Part shown: positions 45,307-53,243 of the stretch, piece by piece
Layout: the number at the start of each line of letters is the position of its first letter
Position numbering within the stretch: position 1 is the stretch's first letter
Source of the DNA: Levilactobacillus zymae
Lineage (GTDB): Bacteria; Bacillota; Bacilli; Lactobacillales; Lactobacillaceae
NCBI RefSeq assembly: GCF_032190635.1
Contig: NZ_JAVLAS010000001.1
Location: 930,001 to 994,000, forward strand
Length of the DNA: 64,000 nt
Reading direction: 5' to 3'
Notes under the pieces: model-generated
The model's database searches: none
What the model was told of the DNA's origin: nothing
Seen by the model: the letters and a program-made list of their open reading frames with translations, nothing else
Program-made: the position numbers and the translations under genes

Positions 45307-47404
45307 CGTCTGGCAAGTGCTAGTGGGACTTTTAGTGGTGGCGATCAGCTTACTCAGTGGGCCGTACAGCACTGCTGCGGCCAAAGATACCAAGGCCAAG
45401 ACGCCCACGCAGACCTACACGCAGCCGCTACAAAACACGACCATGAGTCTGTCGGGGCAAGCGGTTGAGACCAGTAGTTACTTCATCAAGGTCGATTATT
45501 GGCGGATGAAGCACGCGACTTTAAACCTGAACTATCAGGTTTCCCAATTGGCAGATCGACAGCTTTCCGATATCACGGTGGCCGTGAACGGGACCAAGTT
45601 CTATTCGTTCCGGCCGGTGGCGCAAAGCGGTCTACAGACCAAGCAGATCACGATTCCGTTGCGGCTCTTGCGGAGCAGTAATTCGCTAAAAATTAGTGGC
45701 CAGATCCTGACGCGTGACGGGAAACACGATTATCGGTTGGCCCAGACGCCGGCGAATTGGTTGACCGTTGATGCTCGGTCGAACGTGAATTGTGAGTATA
45801 CGTTAAAGCAACCCAACGCCAACGTGAATTCGTTTTACGACCACTTTTCGGGCCCGGATACCGTCGTCAATCAGCAGTCGGCCATCGAGGTTCCCGCGCA
45901 GGCTAGTAACGCGGAGCTGACGGCTAGTATGGCGGCACTGGCCGGTGAAGCGCGGGTCATTACCACCGAGACTCAGCAGATTCCAGTGACCACGCTCACC
46001 GACCGCACCGCCCAACGTGCTGACTATCAGCTGATCGTGGCGACCTACGACCACTTGCCGGTTCGGTTTAAGCGCCACGTTTCCACCCAAGAAGTGACCA
46101 AGCAGGCCGTGATCAAGCGTTACGATGCGCAGGGGAAGCATTACCTAATCGTCACGGCCCCCACGGGCGACTTGTTGATCAAGGCCGGACGCTACGTGGC
46201 CAACGCCGAACTGATGCAAGAGACCGCTCATCCCAGTGAGACCGTGCGGGCCGACAATCAGACGTTCACGTCGTCACTCAATTACGATGGGCACTACCAG
46301 TTGACCACCACGGCCGATCGTTTAGTGGGGGCCAATCATCAGGAACGCAGCTACTTCGTTAGTCTGCCGGTCGACCGCAATAATGCGGATGGCTCGACCA
46401 TTAAGGTGGCCTTACGTTACGCAAAAAACTTAGATTTTCGCTCGGCACTAGCGACCGTTTACATCAACGATACCGCCATTGGCAGTCACAAGCTGACGGC
46501 GCGGCGAGCGGACAACGACACATTTACCGTAAAGCTGCCCAAGGGGCTGGCCCTTACTAACAGCTTTACCGTCCGCATTGCGTTAGACTTGCCGGTTCAA
46601 ACGACGGCTAACAGCACCAACGCCCAGACGCCCTGGGCCAGCATCGAGCCTAGCAGTCGCGCCAACATTCAATCGGCACCGGGCAACGATCTTTTATTTA
46701 GCAACTACCCGAATTTATTTTTACAAAACTCGACTTATGATCACCTAGCCGTGGTCCGGCCCAAGACCATGACGTTGGCGGATTACCGCACGTTGAGTAG
46801 CTTGTTCAACCTGATTGGTAACTACGCGCGGAGTAACCAGGGACAGATCACCTTCTACCAGGACCGGCCCAGCCAACAGGTCCTGACCCACGATAACGTG
46901 ATTGCCCTGGGCACGCCGCAACAAAATACGTTCATTCGTGCGTTAAACGATAAGCTGTATTTCCAATTCGATGCCGCGGGAACCCGCTTGATTTCAAATG
47001 AAAAATTGAGCATCGAACCGCGTTATGGCGCCACGTTGGGGACGGCACAACTGCTTCGGTCGCCATATAACGCTAAGAAGGGGTTACTAGTAGTCACGGG
47101 GGCCACCCCGGACGACGTCGCTCGAGCGGCCGGGCAGATTAGTAACCAGAAAAACGTCGCTCAGTACACGGGGGATGCCGTGGTGGTGGATCGCGATAAC
47201 CAGCATCGTGGTTACCGATTCAAGAAGAACAAGTTGATCGATACGCAGGTCAATTTGAGCCAACGGGTCCACCGCAACCGCCAACTCTTGGTGTACCTGG
47301 GAATTGCCCTAGGGATCATCGTGATCTTATTAGTGGCGATTTTGATGTTACTGAATAAGCACGGTGCTTTACACCGGTCACGAAGGGGGAAGCCACATGC
47401 ATAA
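45251..47404 (+). CDS. BcsB-like EPS synthase partner (PssD-like)
   Basis: 717 aa. N-terminal signal segment (VWQVLVGLLVVAISLLSG), large extracytoplasmic domain with repeated carbohydrate-binding jelly-roll-like parts (VAVNGTKFYSF, VYINDTAIGSHKLT), C-terminal membrane helix (LLVYLGIALGIIVILLVAIL) and basic tail. This layout is that of cellulose synthase subunit B, which guides the emerging polymer. Start GTG 45251 after GGTGGGG; the 56-base overlap with the glycosyltransferase gene is unusual but later starts fall inside the signal segment. Confidence 0.8.
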   Translation: MNKFFINKQSGIRPSVTSNVWQVLVGLLVVAISLLSGPYSTAAAKDTKAKTPTQTYTQPLQNTTMSLSGQAVETSSYFIKVDYWRMKHATLNLNYQVSQLADRQLSDITVAVNGTKFYSFRPVAQSGLQTKQITIPLRLLRSSNSLKISGQILTRDGKHDYRLAQTPANWLTVDARSNVNCEYTLKQPNANVNSFYDHFSGPDTVVNQQSAIEVPAQASNAELTASMAALAGEARVITTETQQIPVTTLTDRTAQRADYQLIVATYDHLPVRFKRHVSTQEVTKQAVIKRYDAQGKHYLIVTAPTGDLLIKAGRYVANAELMQETAHPSETVRADNQTFTSSLNYDGHYQLTTTADRLVGANHQERSYFVSLPVDRNNADGSTIKVALRYAKNLDFRSALATVYINDTAIGSHKLTARRADNDTFTVKLPKGLALTNSFTVRIALDLPVQTTANSTNAQTPWASIEPSSRANIQSAPGNDLLFSNYPNLFLQNSTYDHLAVVRPKTMTLADYRTLSSLFNLIGNYARSNQGQITFYQDRPSQQVLTHDNVIALGTPQQNTFIRALNDKLYFQFDAAGTRLISNEKLSIEPRYGATLGTAQLLRSPYNAKKGLLVVTGATPDDVARAAGQISNQKNVAQYTGDAVVVDRDNQHRGYRFKKNKLIDTQVNLSQRVHRNRQLLVYLGIALGIIVILLVAILMLLNKHGALHRSRRGKPHA

Positions 47405-48254
47405 AAATACGCGAGAAAGTTGGCTGACCGACATCTACCTGATTGCCTTTCTGGGCTGGCTGAGTGTGCTCGCCATTGGGATGGCCGCCACGCGCCCCCA
47501 TTACCTGCTGCTGAACGCCATTTTCTTGGGCGTGACCGTTTGTCTGATTCTGATGACCTATTTTTGGGGCCTAATTACGGGGTTATTGAGTAACCTCGCG
47601 TTTATTTTCGCGCAGTTACTGACCGTGATCTACGAAAATCAGATTAAGGCGAATTTGGTGCCCTGGGTGTTGGTCTATTGGTTGTTTATTCCGTTACTGT
47701 TGTCGTTAACGTTTTACGGGATGACGGCCCATGCGCGGCGCTTGCAGGCCCAGAACGCCAAGCTGCAAAGCGACCTGGTAGAACGGGGCGCTTTTGACGA
47801 GGATACCAACCTACGAACCACGGTCTCCTATATCGAAGATACGGCGGTGTTTACGGAAACCAACCGGCGCTTTGACTTGCCGGTGACCACCATGATTGTC
47901 CGTATTCGGTATTTCCAAGAAATGCGTAACATGTTGAGCGATGCGCAATTACGAGCACTCCTCCAGCTGGTGTCGCAGACCATCAAAGAGGCCATGCGGA
48001 CTAACGACATCACTTATCTATTGGATCGGAGTAATCCTACTTGGGCGGTCTTGCTGTTTACGGATGCTGGCGGGGCAGGGATTGCCGCTAACCGGATTAA
48101 GGGTAACTTTGCCAAGGCGTTAACTAACGATGAGGATTTATCGAGTCTGGACGTTCGCTTGGTCGTCGGGGTGGCTAGTTGGGACGCCAAGCAGATGCAG
48201 TCGCCGTATGACCTGATGAACGCGGGAATCAAAGAAACCGAATACGATGTTTAA
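47397..48254 (+). CDS. Membrane-anchored degenerate GGDEF protein, candidate c-di-GMP receptor (PssE-like)
   Basis: 285 aa. Four membrane helices (about 12-120) and a GGDEF-fold domain (about 130-280). Where GGDEF is expected the sequence reads SNPTW in LLDRSNPTWAVLLF, so it cannot make c-di-GMP. An RxxD (RTND) lies upstream and could be an inhibitory-site remnant, though the spacing is two residues longer than usual. By analogy with Listeria PssE it would bind c-di-GMP and activate the synthase. ATG 47397 after AAGGGGGAAG, overlapping bcsB-like by 8 bases. Its stop codon lies within the IS target duplication. Confidence 0.8.
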   Translation: MHKNTRESWLTDIYLIAFLGWLSVLAIGMAATRPHYLLLNAIFLGVTVCLILMTYFWGLITGLLSNLAFIFAQLLTVIYENQIKANLVPWVLVYWLFIPLLLSLTFYGMTAHARRLQAQNAKLQSDLVERGAFDEDTNLRTTVSYIEDTAVFTETNRRFDLPVTTMIVRIRYFQEMRNMLSDAQLRALLQLVSQTIKEAMRTNDITYLLDRSNPTWAVLLFTDAGGAGIAANRIKGNFAKALTNDEDLSSLDVRLVVGVASWDAKQMQSPYDLMNAGIKETEYDV

Positions 48255-48256
48255 TT
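48249..48256. repeat. 8-bp target site duplication, left copy (GTTTAATT)
   Basis: GTTTAATT at 48249-48256 is repeated exactly at 49739-49746, flanking the IS. It contains the stop codon of the degenerate GGDEF gene. Confidence 0.95.
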
Positions 48257-48353
48257 GGTTCTAAAATATCTGTTGTTGGTAATCAAATGAATTTGATTAC
48301 TGGCAACGGATATTTTTGTATAATCAAAGAATGTAAAAAAATGTACAAAAAAG

Positions 48354-48418
48354 GGATATAGTCGCAGACCTATATCCATCCACTACCACATTTCAAGAAA
48401 GAGAAAGTGACTATATCC
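48354..48418 (+). promoter_or_regulatory. Alternative hairpins ahead of the transposase start
   Basis: GGATATAGTC (48354-48363) can pair with CTATATCC (48370-48377) or with GACTATATCC (48409-48418), which ends one base before the ATG. Possible translational control of transposition. Confidence 0.45.
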
Positions 48419-48419
48419 T

Positions 48420-49694
48420 ATGACTAATGATACTAAAATTATCCTGGGGATAAAAGACCCCAACATCAAAAAGTTAAAAGTGATGAACCCCTTGGAAATG
48501 ATGGGCCCACTTAAAGTGCAGGCAATTTTGGACTATCGTCCAAAAGCATGCCCCAAATGTGGTGTCTTAAACCAAAAAAGTATTATCAAATATGGCTGGC
48601 GCTGGGCCAATGTTAAATTGCCTCGAACTGCCGAACGGGATGTCCAGCTTCATCTTAAAAAGCGGGACTTCAAGTGTAAGCACTGCCTACAATACTTTCT
48701 TGCGGAAACACCACTAGTTCAACGAAACCACACCATCTCTAACACAAGCAAACTTGCCTGTTTTCTAAAATTAAGTGAAACAGTTTCGATGCGTCATGTC
48801 GCTACCGAATTAAGCATCTCAAGTACAACGGTCCTGCGAATCATGAGAAGCTATCAGGGCAACGTCAAAACGCGTTTTGACTGGTTACCGGCTGTAATTA
48901 ACATGGATGAGGTCAAGTCTACCAAAGACGCAAAGGGATCCATGAGCTTTGTATTTATGGATGGTATTCGGTGTGAATTCTTGGACATTCTGGAATCGCG
49001 GACACTCTATGATTTGGAGAATTACTTTAAACGTTATACGAAGAAAGCTAGAGAAAGCGTCAAAGTCATTGTGACAGATATGAACTACACTTATCCCAAA
49101 CTAGCTGAATCTATTTTTCCAAATGCGATTGTGGTAACCGATCGGTTCCACATCGTTAACTCCGTGATGCGGGGATTCACTCGAGTAAGGATTCGTATCA
49201 TGAAATCCTATGCGCCTTCAAACATGAAATATAAGGCTTTAAAGCGTTACTGGCGACTGTTCTTTAAGCCCAACGAGAAGTTGGACTTAAAGAAGTACTC
49301 TAATTACACTAACATTCCTGGAAGCCAAACTGAGAATAGCGTAGTCGAATATCTTCTTGATATCAACGAAGAATTACGCGAAGCATATAACCAGTTACAG
49401 ACGGTCATGAGTGCCGTTAGGTACCGTGACATCGCTCGACTAGAAACAGTTCTAGACGGAAAAGACAATGGCTCAGAAGAAATGACGAAGGCGTTGAACG
49501 CACTGGTTGAGAACCGAGAATCGGTTGATAATGCATTGAGATATGAATTCTCAAATGGTCCAATGGAGGGTATTAATAACAAAATCAAGGTAATAAAGCG
49601 AGTTGCGTACGGCTTTGGCTGTTTCACAAGCTTTAGATTAAGGATTCATCTGGCATTTGGGCTCAAAAAAAATTGCCTAATCTCAAAGGATTAG
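48420..49694 (+). CDS. ISL3 family transposase
   Basis: 424 aa, complete. N-terminal zinc-finger-like pair (CPKCG and CKHC), helix-turn-helix (MRHVATELSISSTTVLRIMRS), and the DDE catalytic domain with Asp in NMDEVKS, Asp in VIVTDMNYTYP and the C-terminal Glu in SNGPMEGINNKIKVIKR. No frameshift or stop. Codon use is AT-richer than the neighbours. ATG 48420; a weak purine-rich RBS precedes it. Confidence 0.95.
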   Translation: MTNDTKIILGIKDPNIKKLKVMNPLEMMGPLKVQAILDYRPKACPKCGVLNQKSIIKYGWRWANVKLPRTAERDVQLHLKKRDFKCKHCLQYFLAETPLVQRNHTISNTSKLACFLKLSETVSMRHVATELSISSTTVLRIMRSYQGNVKTRFDWLPAVINMDEVKSTKDAKGSMSFVFMDGIRCEFLDILESRTLYDLENYFKRYTKKARESVKVIVTDMNYTYPKLAESIFPNAIVVTDRFHIVNSVMRGFTRVRIRIMKSYAPSNMKYKALKRYWRLFFKPNEKLDLKKYSNYTNIPGSQTENSVVEYLLDINEELREAYNQLQTVMSAVRYRDIARLETVLDGKDNGSEEMTKALNALVENRESVDNALRYEFSNGPMEGINNKIKVIKRVAYGFGCFTSFRLRIHLAFGLKKNCLISKD

Positions 49695-49738
49695 ACAATT
49701 TTATAAATGGAATTACCAACAACAGTTGACATAGAACC

Positions 49739-49746
49739 GTTTAATT
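49739..49746. repeat. 8-bp target site duplication, right copy (GTTTAATT)
   Basis: Identical to 48249-48256. Joining the two flanks restores the original sequence through the EPS operon terminator. Confidence 0.95.
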
Positions 49747-49759
49747 ATCGTGCCGAAAG

Positions 49760-49790
49760 GTCAGAACCCGCTATGCGTTCTGGCTTTTTT
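49760..49790 (+). terminator. Original EPS operon terminator, now behind the IS
   Basis: GTCAGAAC and GTTCTGGC pair around CCGCTATGC, followed by six T. Before the insertion it lay about 7 bases after the GGDEF-like gene's duplicated site. Confidence 0.85.
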
Positions 49791-49902
49791 GCAAATCTAA
49801 AAATGAAGGCGCTCACCCCAAGATTTACGCTAGCCCGTAAATAGACATCATTTCTGAATTAAAGTACAATAGATTTATCAATGCCCAGATAGGGCTAGTT
49901 TC

Positions 49903-49908
49903 TATAAT
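49903..49908 (+). promoter_or_regulatory. Possible tmk promoter
   Basis: Perfect TATAAT 28 bp upstream of tmk; no clear -35. The rest of 49791-49936 shows nothing else. Confidence 0.45.
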
Positions 49909-49936
49909 ATATGCCAAAAAATGGGGTCGAAAAATT

Positions 49937-50590
49937 TTGTCAGGAACGTTTATTAGTTTTGAAGGTCCGGACGGGGCGGGCAAGACCAGTGCGCTAAAGG
50001 CCATTACTGCAGCGATTCAACCCGTTTTGGGTGATCGGCTCACGGTAACCCGCGAACCCGGAGGCAACGCCATCTCCGAAAGCATCCGCGCGATTATTTT
50101 AGATCGGGCCAATACGGCGATGGACTACCGGACCGAAGCCTTACTCTACGCGGCCGCCCGTCGGCAACATCTGGCCGAGACCATCTTACCGGCCTTAGCC
50201 GCTGACCAACTGGTCTTGTGTGACCGGTACGTCGATAGTTCCGTGGCCTACCAGGGGGCTGGTCGTCAGATCGGTGAGCAGGCCGTGGCGCAGATGAATG
50301 AATTTGCGACCGATGGGTTGTTGCCGGAGCTGACCATCTACTTTGACGTTCCCGCCGAGGTGGGCTTACAACGGATTCAAGCTCACCGTGATCCCCAAAA
50401 GGTCGACCGGTTAGACGTCGAGAAAACGGCCTTTCATGACCGAGTGCGCGCGGCGTACTTACGCTTGCAGGCGGCTAACCCACAACGAATCAAGTTAATC
50501 GATGCGACCCAAACGCCTGACCAGGTGGTCGCCGCCGCGTTGACCTTGATTAAGCAAACGGCCAGCAAGTACTTTACTGCTGGTGCTTAA
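49937..50590 (+). CDS. tmk: Thymidylate kinase
   Basis: 217 aa; phosphorylates dTMP to dTDP. P-loop FEGPDGAGKTSALKAI, TREPGG, DRYVDSSVAYQG (LID/DRY motif). Start TTG 49937 with only a weak RBS (TGGGG). In B. subtilis and many lactobacilli tmk is near recR-yaaL; here an exopolysaccharide operon and an IS lie between. Confidence 0.95.
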   Translation: MSGTFISFEGPDGAGKTSALKAITAAIQPVLGDRLTVTREPGGNAISESIRAIILDRANTAMDYRTEALLYAAARRQHLAETILPALAADQLVLCDRYVDSSVAYQGAGRQIGEQAVAQMNEFATDGLLPELTIYFDVPAEVGLQRIQAHRDPQKVDRLDVEKTAFHDRVRAAYLRLQAANPQRIKLIDATQTPDQVVAAALTLIKQTASKYFTAGA

Positions 50591-50603
50591 GGGAGGAACC
50601 CAT

Positions 50604-50933
50604 ATGAAAATGCTTATTGCCATTGTTCAGGATAAGGACGCTAATCGCCTGAGCAATCAGTTTATTGATCACGATATTCGGGCTACGCGGCTGTCAACCA
50701 CCGGTGGTTTTCTTAAATCCGGCAACACGACCTACATGATTGGGTTGGAGGATGACCGGGTGGAAGAAGTCTTAGACCTCATCAAGACCGCCAGTCATAC
50801 GCGGCAGCAATTTATGACGCCGCCAGTTAACCTGGATGCCCAGCTTGACAACACTTCGTCGTATCCAGTCGAAGTGCAGGTAGGGGGCGCAACGGTCTTT
50901 GTACTGCCAGTTGAGCAGTTTCACCAATTTTAG
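50604..50933 (+). CDS. darA: PII-like cyclic di-AMP receptor (DarA/PstA, YaaQ)
   Basis: 109 aa. Trimeric PII-like fold that binds c-di-AMP; the effector partner is unknown in most species. Motif VTRLSTTGGF-type (ATRLSTTGGFLKSGNTTYMIG) and the long loop about 75-90 are seen. ATG 50604 after GGGAGGAA. Between tmk and holB as usual. Confidence 0.95.
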   Translation: MKMLIAIVQDKDANRLSNQFIDHDIRATRLSTTGGFLKSGNTTYMIGLEDDRVEEVLDLIKTASHTRQQFMTPPVNLDAQLDNTSSYPVEVQVGGATVFVLPVEQFHQF

Positions 50934-50942
50934 GGGATGGCT

Positions 50943-51959
50943 ATGACCGAAGAAACGCCGATTACGACCGCCCAACGGCTGCAACCGCAGCTAGTTAATC
51001 ATTTTATGCACCTGATTGGGACCCAGCGGCTCTCACACGCTTACTTATTTAACGGAATGGACGGCACCGGCCGACAAGAACTGGCTCAAACGATTGCGTT
51101 GCGGCTCTTCTGTCAAAACGTTACGTCGGCCGGCTTACCCTGCGGCCAGTGTGCTGAGTGCCGACGGATTATGGCTGGTGACCATCCCGATGTGATCCGG
51201 GTGGTTCCGGACGGTCAACGCATCAAGGTTGATCAAGTTCGTTACTTGAAAGCCGAGTTCACTAAGAGTGCGGTCGAGGGTAACCAGAAGATCTTTATCG
51301 TCGATCAGATTGAACGGATGACCACGGGAGCGGCCAATAGTCTGTTGAAGTTTATCGAGGAGCCCGTGGGCAATACGGTAGCTTTGCTGTTAACGGCCAA
51401 CAAGAACCTCATCTTGCCGACCATCCTATCCCGGACCCAAATTGTCGACCTATTGCCGGTGGCCCCCAAGGAGTTAGCAGCCGCATTAGCCGAGGTGGGC
51501 GTGGCCCCTAGTCAACGCAATCTGTTGGCGACGTTGACCGAAAGCGTGACGGCGGCTCAGGATTTAATGGTGGATGACTGGTTGGCGACCGCACAAAAGA
51601 GTCTGGAACATTGGTTTACGGCTTGCTGCCAGGGTGATGAACGAGCCTTCGTGCGAGTCCAAACCGAGCTGGTCCCGTTAGCCACTAACCGGGATCGCCA
51701 GCGAATTGTGCTGGATATGATTGTGCAAATCTGGCACGATGCCTTGCGCCAGCAAACGGGCGCCGTTGACGCACAAACGTTGACCTACCCCCAGGTGGCG
51801 GCGACTAGTCGCCAGATTGCCCAGCGCCTAGGGGTCGATCGCCTGGTTAACGTGGTGACGTTGACCCTGGCAACGCGGGGCCAATTGGCAGGTAACCTGA
51901 ATTTTCAAGCAATTCTAGAAGCTTTAACGTTACAAATCCTAGCGCAGATACCGCGCTAA
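50943..51959 (+). CDS. holB: DNA polymerase III subunit delta-prime
   Basis: 338 aa from ATG 50943 (340 from ATG 50937). Clamp-loader stator. AAA+ fold with a degenerate P-loop (GMDGTGRQE, Lys replaced by Arg) as expected for an inactive ATPase, C4 zinc module (CQNVTSAGLPCGQCAEC), SRC motif reading SRTQ. AGGGGA precedes 50943 by 5 bases. No yaaT (PSP1) gene follows. Confidence 0.92.
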   Translation: MTEETPITTAQRLQPQLVNHFMHLIGTQRLSHAYLFNGMDGTGRQELAQTIALRLFCQNVTSAGLPCGQCAECRRIMAGDHPDVIRVVPDGQRIKVDQVRYLKAEFTKSAVEGNQKIFIVDQIERMTTGAANSLLKFIEEPVGNTVALLLTANKNLILPTILSRTQIVDLLPVAPKELAAALAEVGVAPSQRNLLATLTESVTAAQDLMVDDWLATAQKSLEHWFTACCQGDERAFVRVQTELVPLATNRDRQRIVLDMIVQIWHDALRQQTGAVDAQTLTYPQVAATSRQIAQRLGVDRLVNVVTLTLATRGQLAGNLNFQAILEALTLQILAQIPR

Positions 51960-51982
51960 ATTATTGAAAAAGGGGTGGCAAT

Positions 51983-52324
51983 TTGGATAAACAAGCAGTT
52001 TACGATCAACTAAAGGAATTAAAGAGCCAGTTGGAAACCACATTGACTCAGTTTAGCGACCTGCAAACCGAACTCACGCAGGTCTTTGAGCAAAACGCCG
52101 AGCTCGAAATTGAAAATCAACACCTGCGTGATCTACTGCGTGAGCTCCAGCGTACCTTGCCAGAAGCCCCAGAAACCACGCAACAGGGGCTTTCCAAGTC
52201 GCGGCAAATTTTGGAAAAACTCTACGAAGAGGGGTTTCACGTCTGCCGAGAATTCTACGGGACGCGCCGTAAGCAAGACGAAGAATGTGCCTTTTGTTTA
52301 GAAGTTATTTATCGCGATCAGTAG
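51983..52324 (+). CDS. yabA: Replication initiation control protein YabA
   Basis: 113 aa. Binds DnaA and the sliding clamp and prevents over-initiation. N-terminal leucine-zipper coiled coil (about 5-60), C-terminal zinc module (CREFYGTRRKQDEECAFC). Start TTG 51983 after AAGGGGTGG. Confidence 0.93.
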   Translation: MDKQAVYDQLKELKSQLETTLTQFSDLQTELTQVFEQNAELEIENQHLRDLLRELQRTLPEAPETTQQGLSKSRQILEKLYEEGFHVCREFYGTRRKQDEECAFCLEVIYRDQ

Positions 52325-52334
52325 GAGGAATTTT

Positions 52335-53243
52335 GTGACGATGCAACGACAACGGAGTTTTCAAGCCGAGACGGTCGGACGCCTGTACCTGGTGCCCACG
52401 CCCATTGGTAACCTCGATGACATGACGTTTCGGGCCGTTAAGACCCTTAAGGACGTTGACCTGATTGCCGCCGAAGATACGCGGAACACGCAGAAACTAT
52501 TAAATCACTTTGACATTACCACCAAGCAGATTAGTTTTCACGAACACAACACGCAAGAACGGATCCCGCAGCTATTGGCCAAGCTTCAATCTGGGGCACA
52601 GATTGCCCAGGTTAGCGATGCGGGGATGCCGTCGATCAGCGATCCGGGCCATGAACTCGTCGTGGCCTGTGCCCAAGCGCAGATCCCGGTGGTGCCGTTG
52701 CCCGGGGCCAACGCCGGATTGACGGCGTTGATTGCGTCCGGCTTAGCGACCCAACCCTTCTACTTTTACGGTTTTTTGGACCGCAAACCCAAGGACCAAA
52801 AGGCCGAGATTGGGGAATTAGCCCAACGTCCGGAAACCCTGATTTTTTACGAGGCACCCCACCGGTTGAAGAAGACGCTAGCAAACTTAGCGGCCGGGTT
52901 AGGTGCGGAGCGGCCAGCAGTCCTATGTCGGGAGTTGACCAAACGCTACGAGGAGTTTTTGCGGGGCAGCTTAAGCGAGCTAGCCGACTGGGCGGCAACC
53001 GACACCGTCCGTGGCGAGTTCGTGGTCTTAGTGGGCGGTAACCCGCACCCAACCACGGTGGAAGACACCGTAGATTTAAGTGAACCGATTCCAGTACAGG
53101 TGGACCGACTGATTGCCGCCGGGGAGAAGCCTAATGCTGCGATTAAGGAAGTGGCGAACTTGCGCCACTTGAAGAAACAAGATGTTTACCGTATTTATCA
53201 TCACCTAGACTCAGAGCAGGAGGCCCCGACGAATGAGCGCTAA
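52335..53243 (+). CDS. rsmI: 16S rRNA (cytidine(1402)-2'-O)-methyltransferase
   Basis: 302 aa tetrapyrrole-methylase-fold enzyme modifying the ribosomal P site. Motifs: LVPTPIGNLDDMTFRAV, AAEDTRNTQKLL, VSDAGMPSISDPGHEL, LPGANAGLTALIASGL. GTG 52335, six bases after AGGAGG (ATG 52341 is 12 away). Its end overlaps the thioesterase start by 11 bases. Confidence 0.95.
   Translation: MTMQRQRSFQAETVGRLYLVPTPIGNLDDMTFRAVKTLKDVDLIAAEDTRNTQKLLNHFDITTKQISFHEHNTQERIPQLLAKLQSGAQIAQVSDAGMPSISDPGHELVVACAQAQIPVVPLPGANAGLTALIASGLATQPFYFYGFLDRKPKDQKAEIGELAQRPETLIFYEAPHRLKKTLANLAAGLGAERPAVLCRELTKRYEEFLRGSLSELADWAATDTVRGEFVVLVGGNPHPTTVEDTVDLSEPIPVQVDRLIAAGEKPNAAIKEVANLRHLKKQDVYRIYHHLDSEQEAPTNER

Larger units (their letters stand above)
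48257..49738 (+). mobile_element. ISL3-family insertion sequence, 1482 bp, intact
   Basis: Ends in 27-bp imperfect inverted repeats: GGTTCTA plus CTGTTGTTGGTAAT at the left (48257-48263 and 48270-48283) and their complement at the right (49712-49738), differing at about five bases in the middle. Flanked by a perfect 8-bp duplication, the ISL3-typical length. One transposase. Terminator-like hairpins lie inside each end (GTAATCAAA/TTTGATTAC at 48279-48300; CTAATC/GATTAG at 49677-49694 with T-run). TATAAT at 48319 is the probable promoter. A recent insertion. Confidence 0.93.

Noticed and set aside
48270..49725. Shorter IS boundaries at the perfect 14-bp repeats CTGTTGTTGGTAAT
   Set aside because: These inner ends have no matching flanks; extending to GGTTCTA gives a perfect 8-bp duplication on both sides.
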